A DNA stretch of 64,000 nucleotides from Phorcus lineatus. Its lineage: Eukaryota > Mollusca > Gastropoda > Trochida > Trochidae. A program made the position numbers and the translations under genes. Below the pieces are notes generated by a model. The model worked only from the letters and a program-made list of their open reading frames with translations, was not told the origin of the DNA and searched no databases. The stretch covers positions 27,576,254-27,640,253 of the forward strand of contig OV121086.1 of assembly GCA_921293015.1 (NCBI GenBank), in the 5' to 3' direction. Below, one piece after another: positions 54,925-64,000 of the stretch; the first letter of the stretch is position 1; every line of letters begins with the position of its first letter.

Positions 54925-55675
54925 CACAAAATTTTATTTCATTCATAATAAAAGTATATGTTTAGTAAGTAAAAGTTATTTTGGTTTTTTTATTCTAAGT
55001 CACAAAACATTGCATATATATTTATTAATGAAATTATTTTGAGATATGTACATGTTTGAAAATTTTAAGAGTAAAAAGTATGCTCAGACTGAGTATGTAT
55101 GTTTACTATGTGTACGTTTCTATATTTAACGGGGTGCAAACTTAGGTTACACCGATACAAAACTGGTTATCAATGCGCTGACGTTTTCTGCTTGATGGTG
55201 TTCTAGTCTCAAGTTTACTTCGATTTAAAGTGAGAATTTTCAATCATAGACACATAAAACCATTGCATGATTATTAAGAGAGATAATTAATTAAATTAAT
55301 AAATGGGCATTATGAAGTTGCACACCCACCGTCACCTTCTGAACTGTAACATTGTTGTAATACAATATACAATATCATCCAATATCGATACATTGTTGAT
55401 TGATATGACTGCAGCAATGATTGTGGAACATTGTTTTCATAAATGCAGCAATTTGTTTACATAGCCTTGGATCCGAAAGACATAAGTTGCACGAGTCACA
55501 TTTTACAAATCTCCGTACATCGTTCCACTTCCGCGGCCATGTGCGAAGTCAAAATGTCGCCTGTGAAAAATAATCACTGCTCGTTCACTTCGAATCAGTT
55601 AAATTATCCTCATATTAGATAATATAGGAAGCAGTTGTGGCTGTCGTCTTTAAACTAGTATATATATTGGTGTCA
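54925..55675. other. No gene recognised
   Basis: AT-rich. A short less AT-rich patch at 55440-55620 could be a promoter, but nothing fixes it. Confidence 0.4.
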
Positions 55676-55679
55676 TTAA

Positions 55680-56163
55680 AGAGCCACTCCGTGAGTTGTT
55701 GGAGTCATCTATGCCAAACTTAATCAATGGTGTCATTTGAACGCGAAGTATCAACTGTTACCAAAAAGACACATTTTAAAGCCTGATGGGTTACAGTGAC
55801 AATATGAATTAAGGTAGAACGTCGCAATTATGATCGAAAACCGGACAGTGGCGCGCGTGAAATAGTCAGACGTAATTTTGGAGACTTATCTAAAACAGCC
55901 ATGAGGGCAGTTAGGCGTTGATAGTGTTTGTTAGGTTATATACCTAGTATCCATGTATATTGGACGTGATATCTACACCTCTGTGCATTTATAAGGCTGT
56001 TTTTAGATTTTCATGGAAAATTAGTATTTGTCATATATATCTCTTTTGGACATGAAAAGTTAAAGAGCCACTACGTGATTTTCATAACATATATTATTTA
56101 CCTTTGATACGAACTTAAATGTCATATGTGGTGATATAAAATCAAAACATCATAACTTCTTAA
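55680..56163 (+). mobile_element. TTAA MITE family A, copy 3, with its right end flipped
   Basis: The left end (TTAA at 55676-55679, then AGAGCCACTCCGTGA) and body match copy 2 up to GGACATGAAAAGTT. The last ~100 bp (56064-56159) are then in inverted order: AGAGCCACTACGTGATTTTC to CATCATAACTTC. TTAA stands at 55676, 56060 and 56160. Confidence 0.9.
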
Positions 56164-59100
56164 CGAAGGCTTGATTTGTGCAATTTCCAATATTAATATT
56201 TTAAAAAATTGGGAACATTTACTATTTTCATACCTGCGCTTCCTTCAGCTTCCATACTTCATGTTTTTTGTTCCTCTCATAGCTCAAAAACTAACTGTAT
56301 AAATGTTGTGTAACATGTAACAAATGTAACATATGTAATTTCTATGATTCCTAGTTGTGCCTATATCATCCTTATGTTATGTACCTTCAAAATTCTATAG
56401 ATTTCTTGTGCTACAGACTTAATGAAGACGTTTAATTTTGTTTAAATCAATCTCAGACATTAATAGTTTAGATGTTATGAAATGTTATAATTTAACCCCT
56501 ATGATGTGAAGATTTTACAATGTTCGGGCCTTTACTCTCAAAGTATTTGTAGATTTTCATTTTTTTTGGGTGCCTTGATGAAATCATGTTATCAGCTTAT
56601 ATCCCAACCTACAGACTGTAGCATCCAAAAGTGAAACACCTTTCAACCATGGTCCCTCCATGGTTTAATCAATTTATGAATTCAATGTTTCAAGTTTTCA
56701 GTGGAATGATGTGGACAATACATATGTTTCCTGATGGAATCTTAAACTATTGAAATATCTAAAGCTGTTTTGATCACTGATGGGAGTGGGGATATATAAG
56801 TTAGCAATGCTCATCTATTCTCTTGTTTATAGATGAAAATACATTGTGATTTTTATTTTTAAAATGAATAAAGAATGAGCCTTTAAAAGTAGAGTTAGAA
56901 TGCATTCATTCAAATTTGAAAGATAAAATTTTCACTATGTTAAACATGTGTCTATGTATTATAAACAATGTTATTCAAAACCTATTTTGATATGCAGTTG
57001 ATGTTCCAAGATGCTGCCTGCTGGCTAATGAAACTGAATTTAAAACACAATAGACCGTTATCAAACATCATATAAAACCCATCAAAGGGAGGGTAAATTT
57101 TTTTCAACACTCTTTAAGTGTTATTTTCTCAGGAGAGCTTCTTTAAAGTATTATAGAAACAATTTTGAATGTAGAACTGAACTACATCTCCAAAAGACCA
57201 ATTTCAAAAAGTTTTGTAGATATGAGTTGGGGGATGGTCATGAAAAAATATACACTACAATATGAAGGGCCATTAAGAATTTAACATGGAGTGGGGAGGG
57301 CCACATTTTATAAACAATCCCCTAGAGAACACCCCCCCCCCCCCCCCCCATCCCCCTTTGTACTATATGACCGGTCCCTAAGCAATGAGGTGTTAATTTT
57401 TTTCAAAACCAACAAGTATTTCTCGATCAAACAACACCATTACTGAAGTTAATTTGATTAAACTGTGTTTATACCATGCTATACTCACTTGATAGATGAT
57501 TTTTATCAATCGCCTATCGATGATTTGGGAGTACTAAGATGTCTGAATCTCTGAAGATAATACTTTTTGTATAAGCTAATATTTTCGGAGATAAAATGTA
57601 CAAAATAATGTGCAACAGTGCCTTTAACAACTCATAGTAAGAAAGGAAACAAGAAGATTTTTAGACTATTTTGTAAGACGCTGTTCTGAATTTAACAGCC
57701 ACCTTCATGTTCACGAGTAGTCGAACTACTAATATAGTAGACTTTTACACATCTATTTTTTACACTAAACTAACTTTTCAATCACACTTCACCAATGAAA
57801 CGTGTATGTTTTTTTTTGTTTTTTTTTTTATAAAACTAATACTTACTTAAAAAATGACGATGATTTTTCTACACTATAACAAATCTTTAATTTTATCTAA
57901 AACCTTATCAATAAACTACACCAGTCCCTGGGTATTCACCATATGTCGTATGATATGAGAAAGGATTGGTTTCGACCTAATTCTTTTCAGAATTAGTCAT
58001 TTCTAAAATCCCAATAAAATGCTAAGCCTTTGGAATTTTATTTCAGGTATTTTTTCAAATTTGATCTATTGTCGTTGAAGAATGTTCAGTATGAAACCTT
58101 TCTTCCAGAAACCAATTATGCTTGGGATCTTGATAATATCATCCCAGTAGGATGGAGACGCTTATTTTTATTTTCATTACCGTACCCTCCCTAATTAGGA
58201 CATAATAAGAGGTGCAACATAAAGGAGGTTTACCAAACCAAAAACGTTTTGACAATGGAACATTTTTCAGAAATGTACATTTTTGATACATAAAGACTTA
58301 AAAAATTTTAATCCTCCCACTAATATGGGCGTGGCAAGGTGTCCTCCCTAACTCCTCTTTTGTCTTTTCAAATAAGCCCAATGCATGTTTGTAACTCCAA
58401 AAAGAAATACAATTAACACTTTGCGTTCTTATATATTATTTTTGTGTTGATGCAGCCCTACATCGACCTCACTGTGTAACCTAGCGTATTCGTGGTAAGA
58501 ACTTCCTTCTCTGACCGGCGTACTGTTTCACAGGGGTCGTAACAGGTAACCTATGCCCTCTAGCAAATCATCAACGATGCAAGAGCGCCAGATGGAGGAT
58601 TCTAAATTTCATTGGTTTCTTATTATTTTAATTCATGGAAGTTGAAAAGTCACAGACATGGTCACCTGACACAAATCCAAAAGAGCATTATCGGATCAGA
58701 AACCGAACCAGGTAAGAATGATAGGGTCGGCCTTATTTCATTTTGCGATTTTCTATGTTCAACCTGGCAGCAATGTTGAGTGATGTAAATGATAACAGAA
58801 AGCTGAATGAAAGTTTTGAAATGTTTATTTGTCACATCCAGATTACCTGAAAGAGAAACAAAAGCCAAATGATGTGACTATATATTCTTTGTATAAATGT
58901 ACATAAAAGGAAAGATAGTGCTTACTTGTTAATTTTTCAATTCTTTAAAATTCAATGAAATTCGGTACTAAACTTAAAAATCGAAGTAAAACAATTCCTT
59001 TTTTTAATAATTCTGAAACCGTGTTTTATTAAATCTCTCAGAATTACCGGACATACTTTAAATTACCCGACTTTGTATGGGATAAATTGCATGCTGACAG

Positions 59101-59458
59101 TCGGTTGATTTGTTTCTACCATAAAGAGCCTAGTAATAATTACAGGGATTTCTATTTTAGAAATGTCCAAGGTGAAACATTCGTTCACTGGCAAAAACGT
59201 TATGAATATTATTCATAATGGTTGTCATTTGTCGATTTTCTTTCTTCAGACGTATTGTTTTCAGCATAAGGAAAACCCTTAGGTAATAACGTTATTTTCA
59301 ACCTTAAATGGACAATTATAAGTATCTGAATAAAACTAGTGGTTTTATCTGTCCATTAATGTACTTATCTCATCTGATGCGGACACTCAAACAAATTATG
59401 CGAAGATACATGAATGTAATGATTATCGTAAGGAAATACGTAATAACATTATTAATGA
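56164..59458. other. No gene recognised; likely 5' part of the CUB gene or intergenic
   Basis: The upstream exon or exons and promoter of the CUB gene should lie here, because the next gene on the same strand ends at 59459. I could not identify them. An 18-base C run lies at 57332-57349. Candidate splice-like sites near 58835-58770 gave no recognisable domain. Confidence 0.4.
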
Positions 59459-62400
59459 TATTTACACGGTGGTTGGTTGAGTGACAGGCATTGTCATTGA
59501 AGAGCTTCCCATGTTTGCTTTCATCTGTCTTTCGGCCTCCAGGTGCTGAATAAAAAATGAAATGTTAAATTACACTAAATAATGAAGAACGAGTTCATAT
59601 GGATAGTCAACTTCTTTATTGCATGGATTGTGACGTTTCCTTATAGATATTAACACCGTTATCAAGCAAACGTCGGATTCCATGCAATGAAGAAGTTGAC
59701 TATCCTTATAAATTCGTTCTTCTTCATCACTCCAGCTTCTAAAAATGCCCCTTAAGGAAGTTACACTAAATAAGGTGAACCATCAAGCACGTTTTTTTTC
59801 AGTGGCGTGTACAAAGTTTAAACGAACTTTCACTGGGCTTTGAACATTTTAAATGACCTAGAAGCTTTTCATTAGCTTTTCTACTTGAACCATTCTATCC
59901 AATTAATTCAAGGAATATTTTTCACGTTAACCACCGTTAAGGGTTAGCGATATTTCGCAATTCTTTCAACAACCCCTGTTGGTGAACATTAGAAACATGG
60001 GTATCGCATTTATTTTCATCCTATCAATAATCGCTGGTTTTGGTATCGGCCTGAATATGTCTTGTACGAAATATTTCGGCATGGCATTGGTTTTTTATAC
60101 AAGATTACCGAGTCACCTCTGTGGGGTGAGAATTGGTTTCGGCTGAACATATAAGAATTCCTCCGTGAAATGTTCGCTAATATTTGAAATCTGAATGGAG
60201 ATGGTTTGTTTAATGTACATTTTATATGAACAGCGTGCGAAAATTATTTTTGATTCATATCAAAGTGAACCGAGAAAGCCAGTTGCGAAAAATTTCATGA
60301 CCATATATCTTAGGTTCTTATATTGTCTGGAGAAAAATATTAAGTATATATATCATAAATTGTTTTGTTGACCTAAGTAACTCTTTAGTAGCATAAGTGG
60401 GTTTTTTTAGGTCTTGAGGTATTCAGAACTTTTGAGTTATTGGCTATAGTCAGCATTAAAACGTGAAAGCTGCTACCATTTCAGGCATTTGTAGAATTAC
60501 ACTTAAAGCGTGGTTTTGGTTGTCGCGTCAACACGGATCGACAAAATGAACCCTGGCTAAACAACACAGGAAACCGACAACAATCAACATTTTAAAGTAT
60601 TTAATTTATAAAGATATTAATATCTCGTCCCTTATACATGACAGAAACCGCATTGTTAAAAATTCTCGCCCTTGGCGGAAGTGACGACAATTGGTCAAAT
60701 TTCGATCAGGGAGTTCACAACATTTCAATAACATAAGCTATAACAGTATAAAACTTAAAAAATATAGGTGTCAGATGTTATACGATAAGTATTTTGTCAT
60801 TATCTTTTTCGAACTGAATTATTACAATCAATTTGTATGACTGATTTGAATTTAAAATTCTTCTGACGTCACCTCTTGATTTTACTGATCATACTTCCGG
60901 GTGGAATCAATGTATCGTTGAGGATCTTGGGACGATACTCTTAACCGATATACGGATTTTATTAAATCTTATTAAGGATCGGAGTTACATTTTGGCACAT
61001 GTCAATGTGTAGAGTTAAAGATAAATTCATGTAACCTTTAAAATGTATTATTTTAGATTTTCTTTGCTCTCTGACGATAATAACTAAAGTCATTTTCATC
61101 TACTCATTTGATATGTTACTCATGTTCATATTCTTCACCTGAATAATCAAGGTGTCGATGGGGTGTTCGTAGTCCTTGTCAATCGCTGAAAATATTGAAG
61201 GCAAACATTCTTATTACTGAAAATTCATATAGAAGATTTGAATAAAGGATTATACACAAATAGCTTGTGCCAAAGAATCAAAAAGTTTGCAGCTGAAAAA
61301 TGTCGAGTTGAAAAATGATTGGTAATTATGGGAAAAGTTTACTAAGAATATATACCATAATTTTCCGAAAAAAAGTGTACAACTGCAAATTGTCAATGAT
61401 GATTGTTATTTTAGGGACAATTTATTTTGAGAATATATATATACTCTTATACAGCCCGAAAATGTAAAAAGGACCAACTTCAATATGTTTGTTTTTTTTA
61501 AAACCGTAATTTAACCTACGTACCAATTACAATAAAGTATTTATACCATAATACATGAAAAAAAGTTTAAATATGGAAACTGTCAATTTGAATAATAATT
61601 GTTACTAACGGGTTAATTTCAATTAAGTTAATATGCCATTTGTTTTTGACCGTTTGAAAAAACTGCAAAATGAAAATATTAAGATAATGTTTCTTACTGG
61701 ACATAACCATCAATGCTTTTGGGTATCCAACTTTCTTGATGTACTCGTCCAAAGTGTTGTGTTCAGCAGCGTACATCATCTCCAGGAATGCTCTTCTGTC
61801 TTCGTGGTCTAAGTCGTCCAGGGTTTTATCAATGGCGTGCATCTCCCTCATCCACATGTACAGGTCAGAAGGAGCCTGACGTTTACCCTGCAATACCACA
61901 TGGCAAGTTTACCATATGCAAATGTTAGGTCTACATTACTTTATCTTATTTTAGGGACAGTCGTGATTCATTTCATGGACAAAGTGACAAGTCATAAGGA
62001 ACCTGACGTTTACCCTGCAACACCACATGGCAAGTTTACTCTTTGCAAGTGTTAGGTCTACATTACTTTATAATAGTAATAGAAACAACCGTGATCCATA
62101 TCATGGACAAAGTGTTTTTGTCAATAGCGTGGATCTCTGATCATATCAGCAGAAACACTGTCATGAGACATCTTCGAGCTACCGGTCTTCTGGCATATCG
62201 ACCGTCCGCGGAATGACCTTGACCCGCGAACATCGTCTCAACCGTCTACGCTGGGCAAGAAGAGGGAGTCGCTTGCAATGTCGTCATTGGGAAATAGTGA
62301 TATTCGGTGAAGAAAGTCTATTCAACATGTTCCAAGCAGACGGCACTGTGAGAGTATACATACTTTGATGGCGAGAGACAGGCAGCGTCTTGGGCTGGAT

Positions 62401-63570
62401 CTGCGGCGACCACAAGACAGATTTGGTGACAATTCGTCACACCCTTACAGCCCAGAGATACAGTGATCCCGTGTTACAGCCAGCCTGTGGTTGTCCCATT
62501 CATACCGATGCAGCAGGCAGTGAAGATAATTCAACAGGACAGGACAACGCACGACCACATACCGTCAGAATCACCATGAACTTCCTAAACCGACAAAATA
62601 TCCAGATTTTGCCTCGGCCATCATGCTCACCTGACTTTTTACTGATCAAGGATCTATTTCTACCATTTTGTTAGACGACTAAGACGTTGCCATGAGCAAC
62701 CAGTCAACATACAACAGCTGGGACAGGCACTATACGTATCCCGAATGACGTCATATGACGTCTTACCTCCTCCAAGAGAAGACGTGTCTATGTTTGTATT
62801 GACTGTAATTCGTGCCACACCCGATACTAAATCCAATATTTATGAAAATCATACAGTGTAATATGTCGCCTGACATGTCCATGATGTAAATTTCAAAATA
62901 TAGCCCCCGTGGACACAAACAGATATAGAGAAGTGATGAGTTGAACAAAACACTCCAACAACTCCTTGCAATATTTGAAAATGGTTCACTATTGATATTA
63001 AACGTTTTAAATGCTCCAAAGTTTGTCATGTTATCTTTTATAACTAAATTCCTGTGGCATGTAATTTTTTTTGTATTTCAAATTTATTTATTTTTTATGT
63101 TGTGCAAACGAATATGATATTCTGTTCATAAAAATTCGCAGAACCATGGAAAAAAAAGTTTTACTTATTAACGGATAACCAGTCGTCAGCAATTTTGAAC
63201 GCAAAGTCATAACGAACTTTGACGTCATAGTGTAAAGGGATATTTGGCCCTTTGGCATTTTAAAAAAATTTCCCGATATAACTGTTCGCGTAGAAAAGGA
63301 TTACTTTGATGGATATGATATTGATATTGATGATGCCATAGCGATAACGACGACGATGATGATGGTGATGATGATGATAATCATGATAAGATGCACTTGT
63401 TTGAACCTGTGCAGACCTTGGAATAGATAATGATATATAGGAGTGTCAGCACCCCACGGCTCACTTTCATTTGTTTGTACCAATTCAAACAGTAATTATA
63501 GGATTAGTTACTTTTTTTAAAAAAATCAACTTACAACGAAGTTATTACCAGGCTGCATTGAGTTAGAATA
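59459..63570 (-). CDS. Unrecognised small protein, last four coding exons
   Basis: Exons on the minus strand: 63570-63535 (YSNSMQPGNNFV), 61887-61698 (GKRQAPSDLYMWMREMHAID ... VGYPKALMVMS), about 61186-61139 (IDKDYEHPIDTLIIQ) and about 59542-59459 (HLEAERQMKANMGSSSMTMP ... stop). Junction phases are 0, 1, 0 with GT-AG sites, giving an open frame of about 120 codons. The long exon is predicted to be helical and charged (KTLDDLDHEDRRAFLEMMYA). No signal peptide, transmembrane segment or known domain is visible. The start lies to the right of the window or in an unrecognised exon. The last codons ACC|GTGTAA could also act as a splice donor, so the stop is not quite certain. Confidence 0.62.
59582..59728. 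repeat. 147-bp foldback repeat
   Basis: Arms of about 45 bp: ATGAAGAACGAGTTCATATG ... CTTTATTGCATGGA on the left and TCCATGCAATGAAGAAGTTG ... CGTTCTTCTTCAT on the right, with a ~50-bp loop. It lies in the last intron of the small gene. Confidence 0.88.
59729..61138. other. Intron of the small minus-strand gene, nothing recognised
   Basis: AT-rich sequence between the last two coding exons. No repeat family seen elsewhere in the window recurs here. Confidence 0.45.
61862..62145. repeat. Tandem duplication covering an exon start
   Basis: The block AGCCTGACGTTTACCCTGCA ... GTTAGGTCTACATTACTTTA at 61873-61942 recurs at 62000-62070. Further CGTGAT(T/C)CAT(T/A)TCATGGACAAAGTG words follow in both. 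Beyond that, GTCAATAGCGTGGATCTCTG at about 62118 echoes the exon interior ATCAATGGCGTGCATCTCCC at about 61828, so the upstream copy is a decayed duplicate of the exon start plus intron. Confidence 0.85.
62148..62755 (+). pseudogene. Tc1/mariner transposase remnant
   Basis: Pieces in order on the plus strand: VMRHLRATGLLAYRPS, LTREHRLNRLRWARR, HWEIVIFGEESLFNMFQADG-TVRVY, LTAQRYSDPVLQP, then QDNARPHTVRITMNFLNRQN and LPRPSCSPDF. These follow the Tc1 DDE transposase, including the second-Asp block (QDNARPHT). Several frame changes and stops separate the pieces, and SPDF is followed by a changed sequence where IEHLWD is expected. No inverted ends were found. It is dead and abuts the tandem duplication at 61862-62145. 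Confidence 0.88.
62756..63534. other. Intron of the small minus-strand gene
   Basis: It holds a GATGATGATG-rich simple repeat at about 63340-63390. No exon recognised. Confidence 0.5.
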
Positions 63571-64000
63571 CTGAAATAAAGAGAAAATACATTAAATAAT
63601 TTTTTTGTTCATAGTCTATTAACTTTGTAAACTAACCGGGAAGCATTGGTTGTTTATGAAAATCACAATCAGTTCAGTATAAAGATAAAAAAGGGTTTAA
63701 ATTGTAATTTTTTATCGAAAACCCGTCAGTGGCTACCGCAAACGTAAATTTGGAAACTTTTCTACAGTAAGATACAAAGCAAAATGTTTTCTGGTGGTGT
63801 TAAGAAGGTCAATTAACTGATATATATTCATGTTTAGAGGACCAACGCTTTCAAATTATGAAAATGTATTTGGTTGTTTATGCACTATTAATAAAAACAG
63901 GAAAATATCGTAATTTTGGCAGGAGGATATTTTAACTTAATTCATGATATTTTGGCTCTTATCTAAGCTTCTTAAACATCATGCAACATACTTTGTGTCA
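63571..64000. other. No exon recognised to the window edge
   Basis: An acceptor (TTTATTTCAG) stands just right of exon 63570-63535, so this is an intron of the small minus-strand gene. The preceding exon is outside the window or was missed. Confidence 0.45.

Noticed and set aside
58760-58845. Candidate exon NLDVTNKHFKTFIQLSV on the minus strand
   Set aside because: Its splice sites are plausible but it has no CUB features, no match in phase to neighbours and no domain.
1-64000. CRISPR arrays, operons, LTR elements or Polintons
   Set aside because: No spaced identical short repeats, no bacterial gene arrangement, and no reverse transcriptase, integrase, capsid or envelope sequence was seen.

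Overview
This is a stretch of an AT-rich animal nuclear genome. Genes are cut into short exons with GT-AG introns and the space between is filled with DNA transposons, MITEs, a tRNA-derived SINE, tandem repeats and hairpins. The repeat types (GAGCCATGGGC-type dispersed repeat, tRNA-SINE, Crypton-like recombinase, piggyBac, TTAA MITEs) together with the genes suggest a marine invertebrate, most likely a bivalve or other mollusc; this is inference from style, not from a diagnostic marker.

Four host genes are visible. (1) Minus strand, 8836-13167: the first five coding exons of the mitochondrial S-adenosylmethionine carrier SLC25A26; its last third lies beyond the left edge. (2) Plus strand, 16501-25363: a lysine-rich, probably nuclear or nucleolar protein in 6-7 exons, not assigned to a family. 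(3) Minus strand, 28686-52693: a large single-pass membrane protein with at least five CUB domains and a cytoplasmic tail carrying two PPxY motifs. Every CUB domain is encoded by three exons with the same 1-2 / 2-1 / 1-1 phase pattern, and the sixteen exons keep one frame for 724 codons plus a stop. Its 5' end is not found. (4) Minus strand, 59459-63570: the last four coding exons of a small unrecognised protein. Genes 2 and 3 are tail to tail; genes 1 and 2 point away from each other.

Mobile DNA: a 6.2-kb piggyBac element with an open 664-codon transposase and the DDD triad (1109-7341) sits inside a ~140-bp satellite array. A Crypton-like tyrosine recombinase gene with its R, HxxR, H and Y residues (45009-46774) sits in a CUB-gene intron. 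There are also a 2.1-kb terminal-inverted-repeat element (40308-42422), an 855-bp hAT remnant (53118-53971) and a decayed Tc1 transposase (62148-62755). MITE families include three copies of a ~470-bp TTAA element, and two unrelated long-inverted-repeat families that both make 9-bp target duplications. Three SINE copies are present, one of them broken by a MITE. No LTR element, Polinton, CRISPR array or toxin gene was seen.

The most unusual items are the modular exon phases of the CUB gene, a tandem array grown out of one of its exons, the Crypton recombinase in its intron, and a set of otherwise unrelated hairpins, several with a similar CTCG-type core. All splice sites were read by eye from reading frame, phase and consensus; no expression data or database search was available.
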